From the NCBI GenBank assembly GCA_038503035.1, contig JAVSML010025187.1:124001-188000 (forward strand): a stretch of 64,000 nucleotides of DNA, read 5' to 3'. Made by a program: the position numbers and the translations under genes. This DNA is from Crocodylus rhombifer (taxonomy: Eukaryota; Chordata; Crocodylia; Crocodylidae). Below, piece after piece: positions 49,128 to 57,870 of the stretch; within the stretch, counting starts at the first letter, position 1, and the number at the start of each line of letters is the position of its first letter. The notes under the pieces are model-generated. The model saw only the letters and a list, made by a program, of their open reading frames with translations, made no database searches and was not told the DNA's origin.

Positions 49128-52100
49128 GTGAGTTGTTCTCGCGTGGGCTCGGCCGGCAGGGGGAGGCTCGGCCTGGGGCTGCTGAAACCCAACCCAACCC
49201 TCCTCTCCGTCTCCTCTCCCTGGGCCAGGGGTGCCCGCGCCGCCCGCTCCCTGCTCGCCCCGGCCGGAGCCCGGGGGCTGGCGGACAAAGCGAAGAAGGC
49301 CGCGCCCGCCCCGGCGCCGCAACCGGCACCCCCCACACACAGCAGGTGAGGGCACTCGGCGGATCCGAGCCGCGCTGCGCGGGGGAACTGGGGGCCTGGT
49401 CTGGGGGCATCGTAGCCTCGCGCCGGGTGGGAAGGGGCACGAGCGACTCAGCGCGTCCGCGCAGGACTCCCCGGCTGCCCCGTGCTCGAGCCGCCCTCTT
49501 CCAGGGTCCGCGTGCGATGCATGGCACCTGCCACGCATGGGCAGCGTTTCACTTCTCTGTGTTGCTTCCCAGCATCATGCCCCCGGTGCCAGGACAAGGG
49601 AGTCACCTGAGGTGGAACGGAAAAAAATACGAGGACATCCCCATACTCCACATCCTTGCCACCTACAACAAGTAAGAAACACTTCAGCGCGCACCGCCCT
49701 GTGTAAAACGGCCTGTATCTGGCACTGTTTTTTTTCACAGCTTCATAGATATTAGGGTTGCAAGGGACCTGGGAGGATCATGGAGGCCAGCCCCCGCCCC
49801 ATAGGATCCCAGCAAGATAAACATCCAGATGTGTCTTGAAGGCATTCAAAGTGTGTGCTTGAACCGCCTCAGGTGGCAGGCTGTTCCAAACCTTGGGGGC
49901 TCGGACAGTAAAGAAGTTCTTATAGTTTCATAGTTGGTAGCATCAGAAGGGACCTGAGCAGATCATCCCCTGCCATGGCAGGAAAGAGTATTGGGGTCAA
50001 ACAACCCCAACAAAGTGCTCATCAGGCCTCCTCTTAAAGACCCCCAGGGTAGGAGCCAGCACCACTTCTCTTGAAAGTTGGTTCCAGACCCTAGCCGCCC
50101 TGACAGTGAAGTAGCGCCTCCTGATGTCTAGCCTGAATCTACCCTCTGCCAGCTTGTGACCATTATTCCTGGTCACTCCTGGGAGTGTTCGGGGAAACAG
50201 GGACTCGCCCAATGCCTGCTAGTCCGCCCTGACTAGTTTGTAACAGGACACTCAATCCCCCTTCAGCCTTCTCTTGTGGAGGCTGAACAGGTTCAGGTCC
50301 TGTAGCCTTTCCTCGTAGGGCCCAAGGACCAACCCCTGGGAAGCCCACTGCCAACAGCCCTCCAGGTCGAATAAGACTCGTCTACCAGCACTCTGGGTGC
50401 AGCCCTCCGGCCAACTAGTGACCCATTTGACTGTGTAGGTGTCGACACCTCAGTCTCCTAGTTTTTTTAATGAGAAGGGGGCGAGACACAGTGTCGAATG
50501 TCTTTCTGGACTTTAGAAAGGCCATGTCCACTGCGACACCTGCGTCCAAGGATTTTGTGACTTGGTCATAGAAGGTCACCAGGTTGGTCTGACAGGACCT
50601 GCCTCTAATGAACCATGTGGGTTGCCCCTAAGCATAATCTCCCCTGCTGGCCCCTCACGGACATGCGCCAGGATAATTCTCTCAAAAAGCTTTCCCAGGA
50701 CCACAGTAAGACTAACAGGCCTATAGTTTCCTGGGTCCTCCTTCCTCCCTTTTTGAAAATGGGAACCACATTGGCCCTTTTCCAGTCCTCTGGCACATTG
50801 CCAGAGCACCATTCTTCCTTACGTCCAGTCCGAAATGGTCATGGAGGAGTTTGTGACCATTCGACCTTGTCATCCCTTGGGGTGCTCTGGTGAACAGACC
50901 TTCCCCCAGATCCTGGTGAACACCCCTGATAAACTTGTAGGTGGCCACTAGATCACCCCTGAGCCTGCACTTTTCCAGGCTGAAGAGACCCATGGCTCTC
51001 AGCCTGTCGTCGTAAGGTCTGTTTTCCTGACCTCTGATCATGTGCGTGGCTCTTCTCTGGACTCTGAACCATCTCCACATCCTTTTTGAATTGTGGAGCC
51101 CAAAACTGGATGCAGTACTCCAGCTGCGGCCTTACCAAGGCCGAGTACAAGGGGAGAATAACGTCCTGATATTTTCTTGAGAAGTATCTATGGATGCAAG
51201 CCAGCGTTTTGCTCACTTTACTAGCTGCAGCATCACATTGAAGGCTCACGTTCATTTTGTGGTCAGTCATGACCCCCAAGTCCCTTTCATCCGTAGCACT
51301 AACCAGCGTAGCGCTGCCGAGCCTATAGGGATGCTGCAAGTTTTTCTTCCCGAGGTGGAGAACCTTGCATTTTTTTGGTGTTAAACACCATCAGGTTCTC
51401 GTCCGCCTGTTTCCTGAGCCTGTCAAGGTGAGCCTGGATCACCCTCTTGTCCTCAGGTGTGGATGCTTTACCCCAGAGTATGGTGTCCTTGGCGAGTTTT
51501 GTTCTGGTCACCTTCACCATGGTCGGTGCTTGGCTGGGGGATAGTCCTTGACGTGAGGCTGCTGATTTAGGTGAACAAATATTGAACCGCTGCTGCTGCA
51601 CTGTGCCGGAGGTGCCGCCTGTAACAAAGCAGTTCTGACCAAGGTTTGTCGATTTTTGTTTTGCTGGCATGTGGTGCCTTAACAAGAGAGAAATCATTAA
51701 TTGCACACCATGGCCGAGCAAAGTTACAGATACACTAACATCCCCCCATTCTCCAGGTTTCAGACGTCAATTTAGTGAGATCTGGGAACTTCATCACTTC
51801 TTGTCACAAAGCCGCTTAACAAGTGCCGTGTTATTTACCAGAGGTAGCCACATTTCTCTGGTGATGCCGGTTTTAAAAAATCCCCAGTTTTCGATTTAAA
51901 AAACGTGACCCCAAATCCACATGTTCCTATCATTTAAATGAAACACCGCTAATATAGAGATGTGTGTATATATATAGTGTTTCATTTTAATTATGGAAAA
52001 CTATGGATTTGGGGTTACTTAACCAAAAATTGGGGACTTTAAAAAAAAAAAGTCAAAGAAAACCAGGATCCCTGATGATCACAAATGTGACAAGTTTACA

Positions 52101-55100
52101 ATTCTGTAAAACTTCTCAGCTCAAGGAAAGTTGTTTTTTTTAAATAAGCATAAGAGAGCACGCGTACTCTCACAGTGGGGAGGAGGACCTGGGGCAGCAA
52201 AACTCCATCTGAGCAGCGTCTTGTCAGGATCCTTGCAGAAGGCACAATGCTCTCAGTTGCTTCCAAAGCAACCTTGACATATTGTGCAGCCCCTGCCCTT
52301 GGGTAGACTGCAACAGTTTTGAGAAGTTGAACAGAAGCACTGGGTCCAATGGTTTGGGGAAGAGCCTGGGAAGTAATCAAGGTGCAAAGCAATAGGTGAA
52401 TTAATCTGACAGCTTCTTACCATTTCTTCTCTCTCTCTCCTCCCTAGCACGCACGTCACCATCACCAATAAAAACGTACGACTTGTTCATGCTACTTGTG
52501 GCAGTGAAGGGTTCAGAGATGCCAAGAAGGGCACTTCTGTTGCAGCACATGCTGCAGGCCTTGCAGCAGCAGTGGTGAGTCTGCTCCAGTGACTCTTCAG
52601 GTTAAGGTTGATTGTAGTTAGCTGGTAGGACTGTGGCCTGAAGCAGTTGGGAACGAGTGTTGCTTAGACAAAGTATACTCAGGAGGGAAAAGGGGAGAAA
52701 CAGCAGCTTTGCTTCTCATTCCCACTTCCCTCTCTGTGGGAAGGAGAGGCAGTAAAGGCCATTGATTCCTGGGGTCAGAACAGCTTAGTTCTCCTTACAA
52801 GTAGCTTCCTCCATTTCACTTGTGAGGAAGACATAGTAAACACTTGGAACTGGATGAATTGTTTGAAATGGGATATTTGAATGCCACTGGGGTGATGTTA
52901 GCCTCCAGCATTTTGGAGGCTGTAGTGGGAAATGTACATCCCCACTTACCCTTTAGCTCTGGTCTGCATGGTATATAACCATGCAAAATATTCACATAAA
53001 TGTTACGTAACATATTTCTTTCAACTGCCAAGCCATTGTGAGCAGATCAGTCAGCTGTGCTTTCCCTTCTAAGTATTGATGCAGCCATGGACAGTGTTGC
53101 TAATCAGTAAGACAGCAGCTACTTTAAGTCAAGACACTTCACATTTTCATTTCAAATAAGCCCACTCAGGTAAGAAACTCTTGTTGCTGTCCATTCCATT
53201 ACGGCCCTGTCTTGAAAGATGCTCTGGTAGCCCCTCCTGAAACTAAGACTAGTCATTTTCAGGAGGTTGAATACAGAGAAAGCCAGTATAACCACATCCT
53301 GCCCCTAACCAGAAGTACAGATAGCTAAACCCTAGGAAAACTGTACCCATTTTAATTAGGGGTAAGTTGTTGCATTTCCATTTAAGTTATTGCATGTTAG
53401 GAGTGGACAGACAAGAGTTCTTCAGTCCTGCTGATATGTTCCTGTGCAGCTAATCTGCATACCCACATGCCTACTCTATGCTTCTGTAACTGCATGGCTG
53501 TCCTTGCCCTTAGAGATTGATGTCTTTCTAATTTTATGATTTTACTTCTGCCCCTATAGTTTTTAGGAAGCTTTAACTTGTGCTGGGATACAATTTTCCC
53601 TCTACAGAAGATCAGTTCTTCCATTAGGTGGCAGTGCTGCCACAGAAAGAAACCAGCTGTTGGAAGCAAGCTTTCAAGAGTTCTCTGCCCACGTTCAGAG
53701 GATACATCATCTGCTATCTCAAGTCCAAGCTCAGATTAGCTTCACCTGTCTGTTTACTTTTTTACTTTACTTGGAATTAGTATGCAGGACACAAATTGTG
53801 TTGAAACTGCTCTCAGTCACCTGTTTCCTATCAGCCCTCAGTTCCCCAGCTTTGTGTAGCAGCCATAGAGATCTGCCTGCCCCTTCTCACCAAGAGCACT
53901 AAACAGTTATTCTCTCCTCAGAAAGCCTGCAGGAAGGATGTGTCCCATGTACGATTGATATTGAAAGGCCTGGGACCTGGGCGCTTGGTAAGTGCCAGAG
54001 ACAGTGACTCATGGATGGGAATCTTCATCTTTTTGCTACTTTTCCTGAGGGGCTGGAGAAGATCTTATTCAGGTGTCTGGAGGTTTTGATCTGATTTTTC
54101 TGTAGATGACAAAAATGGAGTCTGTAGGGAATTTACTATTTATACACCATGCAAAAAACTAGATCATTGACAAAAATGATCTTAGTAGTGAAAACTTAGA
54201 AGAATCTGTCCTAAAAAGGCTAACTAGAAGCCAGGTTTTATGCGTGTTGATTTGCTGTTATGAACAATCTTATCTCCTCCTCATGACATGGCTTTCCCAA
54301 ACTGATGCCAAACTTTGTTTACCCTGGTTCTTATCTTTGAATCTGTTCCAAAGCTGCTACTTCAACATGTGCTGTTGGGTTTTTGCCTGCTATTAGGGGT
54401 GTGCAAAGCTGGCCCTATTCAGTTCAGATTCAGCCCAAATCAGGGACAGTGATTCGACTTGTTGATTCAGATCACTGTCCCTGATTTGATTGGTCCAAAT
54501 CTGAAGATTCGATGCTGATTTGAAGAATCAGCAATTCAGACAGACACAGCTTTAAAAGTTTTTTCTACATACCTTGAGGTCACAGCGTTCACAAGCCACA
54601 CCTGCTATGCTGGGGCGCATGGAGCATCCCACAGGAGTGCAGGGGAGCCATCCACATGCTCAGTGGCAAACCCAGAAGTGGACCAGAAATACTTCTGGTC
54701 CACTTCTGGGTCTGCCAGGAAGCGCCCTGGGGGGGCTCCCCTGCACCTTCCCAACTCAGCAATCAGCTGCAGGGGGGCCCCAGCACACTCCCCAGCGGAC
54801 CTGGAAGTGCTTCTGGTCCACTTCCAGGTCTGCTGTCGAGCACACTGGGGAGCCCCCCTGCAGTCCTATGGAACACTCCATGTGCCCCAGCACCACAGCA
54901 TACACGAGCCACCTGGTACCTTGAGGTATGCAGAAAAAACATTTAAAGCTGTGTCTATGTCCAAATCGCCAAGCCTTTCTGAATCAATCCAGAGGGTTTC
55001 AATTTGATTCGGAGAGATTAAAGGGTCCTCTGATTCAATTCAGATTCAGAGATCCAGCCACTGAATTGGGCCGAATCTCTGCTAAATCAAATTGGGGACT

Positions 55101-55294
55101 GAAGCTTCGCACAGCCCTACCAGCTATGGTATCAATGCATTGGTGCAGCAGCATATGGTCTGATCTCTGCTTTCTTGCCCTGACAGGCTGCCATCCAGGG
55201 GGTGATCATGGGGGGGTTGGAGATCATCTCCATCACGGACAACACCCCGGTTCCACACAATGGCTGCCGTCCCCGGAAGGCACGAAAAGTCTGA
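49078..55294 (+). CDS. MRPS11: Mitochondrial small ribosomal subunit protein uS11m, 6 coding exons, 188 aa
   Basis: Coding exons are 49078-49127, 49229-49345, 49573-49671, 52448-52574, 53922-53987 and 55187-55294 (567 nt, 188 aa plus TGA). All junctions are GT-AG with matching phases. uS11m belongs to the platform of the mitochondrial 28S subunit and contacts 12S rRNA near the mRNA exit. Residues 1-35 ([20 protein letters not shown]...) form an Ala/Arg-rich, acid-free presequence, then a lysine- and [15 protein letters not shown] linker. The uS11 domain starts near residue 65 ([13 protein letters not shown]), with [17 protein letters not shown] mid-domain and the family signature [20 protein letters not shown] at the C-terminus. 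Human MRPS11 is 194 aa, so the length is normal. The ATG has A at -3 and G at +4. It is head-to-head with MRPL46. Confidence 0.97.
49229..49345 (+). CDS. MRPS11: MRPS11 exon 2
   Basis: The acceptor is GGGCCAG; the exon reads [20 protein letters not shown], then a KAKK and Ala-Pro linker, to PPTHS and the donor GTGAGG. It is the rest of the targeting peptide plus a disordered linker and is poorly conserved in the family. Confidence 0.92.
49573..49671 (+). CDS. MRPS11: MRPS11 exon 3
   Basis: The acceptor is CTTCCCAG; the exon reads [20 protein letters not shown] to LATYN, then the donor GTAAGA. It opens the uS11 domain. The next intron (2776 bp) is filled by nested CR1 copies and a MITE. Confidence 0.95.
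49740..51440 (-). mobile_element. CR1 copy A in MRPS11 intron 3, interrupted by CR1 copy B
   Basis: The two parts, 51440-50811 and 49920-49740 on the minus strand, join into one CR1 3' region. The outer part carries [26 protein letters not shown] and [18 protein letters not shown] and breaks at GGACGTAAGGAAGAA. The inner part resumes with AAGAACTTCTTTACTGTCCG and ends with ATAGATATTAGGGTTGCAAG in reverse. The copy at 63210-63250 shows the uninterrupted order. The coding frame is broken near 51340-51400. Confidence 0.88.
49921..50810 (-). mobile_element. CR1 copy B, inserted into copy A, with internal deletion
   Basis: Read on the minus strand it starts in the N-terminal part of the RT ([13 protein letters not shown]) and runs through a decayed [13 protein letters not shown] region. 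It then jumps near 50320 from the QGLVLGP motif directly to [14 protein letters not shown], deleting the rest of the RT. It ends at the 3' tail TACCAACTATGAAACTAT. TTCTT is present on both sides (49916-49920 and 50812-50816), consistent with a short target duplication. Confidence 0.85.
51860..52075. mobile_element. Foldback MITE in MRPS11 intron 3
   Basis: The left half contains GACCCCAAATCCACATG and ATTTAAATGAAACAC. The right half contains GTGTTTCATTTTAATTATGG and ATGGATTTGGGGTTAC, their imperfect reverse complements, around a TATATATA centre. Outer parts (TCCCCAGTTTTC, and GGGGACTTTAAAAAA in reverse) also pair loosely. It is non-coding, of unknown superfamily, with approximate limits. Confidence 0.7.
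52448..52574 (+). CDS. MRPS11: MRPS11 exon 4
   Basis: The acceptor is TCCCTAG; the exon reads [18 protein letters not shown] to HAAGLAAAV, then the donor GTGAGT, ending in phase 0. It holds the core beta strands and first long helix of uS11. Confidence 0.96.
53922..53987 (+). CDS. MRPS11: MRPS11 exon 5
   Basis: 22 codons, [12 protein letters not shown] to LGPGRL, with acceptor CTCCTCAG and donor GTAAGT. It contains the conserved LKGLGPGR motif that precedes the C-terminal uS11 signature. Confidence 0.96.
54396..55117. mobile_element. Large palindromic foldback DNA transposon in MRPS11 intron 5, 722 bp
   Basis: The left end GGGGTGTGCAAAGCT and the reverse complement of the right end GGGCTGTGCGAAGCTT match, with TA on both sides. 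The arms pair across hundreds of bases: ACACAGCTTTAAAAG with CTTTAAAGCTGTGT in reverse, TACATACCTTGAGG with CCTTGAGGTATGCA in reverse, CTGGGGCGCATGGAG with CTCCATGTGCCCCAG in reverse. Inner hairpins include a perfect 18-bp stem (54671-54688 with 54693-54710). Such elements resemble the Chompy-type MITEs described from crocodilians; that name is from memory and untested. Confidence 0.8.
55187..55294 (+). CDS. MRPS11: MRPS11 exon 6 (terminal)
   Basis: The acceptor is CCTGACAG; the exon reads [19 protein letters not shown], then [16 protein letters not shown] and TGA. This is the uS11 family signature that binds small-subunit rRNA, and it is intact. Confidence 0.97.
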   Translation, partial: AAIQGVIMGGLEIISITDNTPVPHNGCRPRKARKV

Positions 55295-55494
55295 GACAGG
55301 AATGGAAGAGAGGCACTGAGCAGTGATGGCTGGTGCAACGTAAACTGGTTTAAGGGTTTACTTTTACATCACATCTTTGAAGGCTGTTTTCCCTGAAAGA
55401 CAAGTAGAATGGACATGGGCCATTAGCCTGACAGTGGAAGCAAGAATGTATTTTACCTGCCTCGTGGGAAACCTTTTGTCTGTAAAATTGGTAA

Positions 55495-55500
55495 ATTAAA
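55495..55500 (+). terminator. MRPS11: Poly(A) signal of MRPS11
   Basis: ATTAAA, the commonest variant hexamer, lies 201 nt after the stop codon and is followed by a GTTGTCTTTCTG downstream element. The predicted 3' UTR is about 215 nt. Confidence 0.6.
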
Positions 55501-55519
55501 ATGGTTGTCTTTCTGATGG

Positions 55520-56664
55520 CCTCTCCTGCTGGCTTCCTGGACGTACTCTGTGTTACTTTTCTCTCTCAGCCACTGCTCTCCTCCTCACCAGGCCATGTGG
55601 TTCCTGACAGCTCCCTGGTGCTGCTGCTGCTCGTCACCAAAAAGGGGAGCTCTTGAAACAAACAGCAGCTGATTCCCCCTCCAATTATCTAAACCAGAGA
55701 GTGGTCTTCCTTAGTCAAAGACTTGGAAGTTGGAAATAGAGAAGTGCATTTTCTTCACCAGGCTATTTTGCCTGTCTTGCATAACAGTGCCAGCTCCTCC
55801 GTCTGCACTGAGTAGAACAGTATGCTCCAGATTTACTGCTGCTGGGGGTTTGTATTGTTACTTTGTTTTGCCTTTGTTCTAATTGCCCTCTTAGTGGTAT
55901 TTGCTGACAGTTAGCCTGGCATTTCCGGAGGCAAGTATTGTGGCAACACAGGAAATGCAGGTTGGCAAAAGTCTGCAACATACATTTAGGACATGTTGTA
56001 TGTCTTGCAGTACCTTCAGTTCTGTCTCATACTATTGTCTGCACCAGTCAGGATTCCCAGGGAAGATAGTAAGTGGGATGTTAGGCAGCCCAGGAAACAA
56101 TAAAATTCTGCCTAAAGAATTTAAACGCTACCATCTATCCTGGATTATGCTGGTCTATAGCCAAGGGCACAGGCCTGACATATGGGTGGGATGGACCTAA
56201 TACAAGTTGCTGTATATTCCAACTCCATCTAGAGAGTGTTTTCTCCAGCCAGGTTGTCTTGGAACCACCCAGAGAGACCTGGTAACTACAGTGACTGACT
56301 AGGATATTGATCTGTGAGCAAGAAAGAATTTCTAGTAGCTCCTTGAGGAAACAAAAAGGAACAGAGAGAAGCTAGTTACACAGAATACGCCGAGCCAGCA
56401 CAACACCTCTCCCCACAATGGTAATAAGCCCACCCTCTCTTCTGACTCAGCCACCAGCTCTAGCATGAACCCAGGGTCTTCCATTATTCTCTTTTTGGTT
56501 CCTCTTAGTTTCTTAAATTGCATAATTAACTATTCTCCTCCCTTTTAAAGAGAAGGTGCCATGGCAACAAAGCAGCATTTAACTCCTTCCTGGTTCTGAA
56601 AGACATGCAGTGGGGTTTTGGAATGCAATCAGGCTGCTTAGAGAAACCTGGTGTTAGAATCAAA
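55520..56664. other. Intergenic, no supported gene
   Basis: No exon or RNA gene was recognised downstream of MRPS11. There are only short frames without motifs. Confidence 0.45.
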
Positions 56665-57870
56665 ATCATAACATTAGGGTGTTGGAAGGGACCTCAGGAG
56701 GTCATCCAGTCCTCTACCCCCTGCTCAAAGCAGGACCAGCCCCACCTAGATCACCCCAACCACTGCTTTGTCAAGCCTAGCCTTAAAAACCTCCAAGGAT
56801 GGAGATTCCACCACTACTCTAGGTAACCTGTTCCAATGCTTCATTACTATCCTAGTGAGAATTCTCCCAAATATCTAACTTAAACTTCCCTTGCTGCAAC
56901 TTGAGACCACTGCTTCTTGTTCTGTCATCTGCCACCACTGAGAACAGTCCAGCTCCATCCTCTTTTGAACCACTCCCCCTTCAGGTAGTTGAAAGCTGCT
57001 AGTAAATCCTCTGTCTTCTCTTCTCCAGACTAAATAAGTCCAGTTCCCTCAGGCTGTCCTCAAAAGTCATGTCCCCCAGCTCCCTCACCATTTTCATTGC
57101 CCTCTGCTAGATTCTTTCCAATTTGTCCACATCCTTTCTGCAGTGGGGGCCCCAAAACTGAACACAGCACTCCAGATGTGGCCTCACCAGTCCTGAATAG
57201 AGGGGACTAATCACTGACCTGTTGGCCGGCTAGAGTATCAATGCAGCCCAGTATGCCATTAGCCTTCTTGGCATCAAGGGCACACTCCTGGCTCATTCAG
57301 CTTATTGTCCCAGGTTCTTTTCTGCAGAGCTGCTGCCCAGCCAGTCAGGCCCCAGACCGTACCAGTGCATGGGATTGTTCTGTCTTAAGTGCAGGATTTT
57401 GCATTTGTTCTTGTTGAACCACATGAGATTTCTTTTGGCCCAATCCTTCAGTTCATCTAGGTATCTCTGAATCCTAGCCCTACCCTCCAGCATATCTATT
57501 ACTCTCTCCAGCTTGGTGTCATCTGCAAACTTGCTGAGAGTGCACTAGATGCCATCTTTCAGGTTGCTGATGAAGATCCTGAACAAAACCAGCCCCAGAA
57601 TTGACCCCTCGGGCACACCACTTGATACTGGCTGCCAACAAGACATAGAGCTATTGATTACTACCCTCTGAACCTGATACTCCAGCCAGTTTTCTATCAA
57701 CCTTACAGGTCATTCATCCAGCCCCTACTTAGCTTGCCAGTAAGTAAGTTGTGGGAGACCGTATCCGAAAGCCTTGCTAAAACTGAGGTACATCACATCC
57801 ACTGGTCTCCTCGCATCCACAGAGTCAGTCATGTCATCATAGAAAGTAACTTTAGTTAACTGAAGGCAAT
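56665..57870 (-). mobile_element. CR1 LINE, 3' part, degenerate
   Basis: It starts with the 3' phrase CATTAGGGTGTTGGAAGGGACC and passes through the CR1 3' UTR. The RT-end phrase in reverse (CCCAAAACTGAACACAGCAC) lies near 57150. The segment around 57302-57493 translates as FNKNKCKILHLRQNNPMH, and the motif region near 57760 reads CTGAGGTACATCACATCCA. Many stops break the frame, so it belongs to an older subfamily than the 61-63 kb copy. Confidence 0.88.

Larger units (their letters stand above)
48080..49550. promoter_or_regulatory. CpG island with bidirectional MRPL46/MRPS11 promoter
   Basis: This is the only long CpG-dense stretch of the window. It covers exons 1-2 of MRPL46, the 353 bp between the two ATGs, and exons 1-2 of MRPS11. 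No TATA box is seen. Stop codons are scarce because of the GC content, which creates long spurious open frames on both strands. It is the expected start region for both genes. Confidence 0.9.

Noticed and set aside
48285..49538. 417- and 294-codon minus-strand open frames across the promoter
   Set aside because: Same cause. Only the exon 1 and exon 2 portions matching mL46 are real coding sequence.
48008..49675. 555-codon plus-strand open frame across the CpG island
   Set aside because: It crosses both genes' exons in the wrong frame. Stops are rare because of high GC and the tandem units; no protein features are present.
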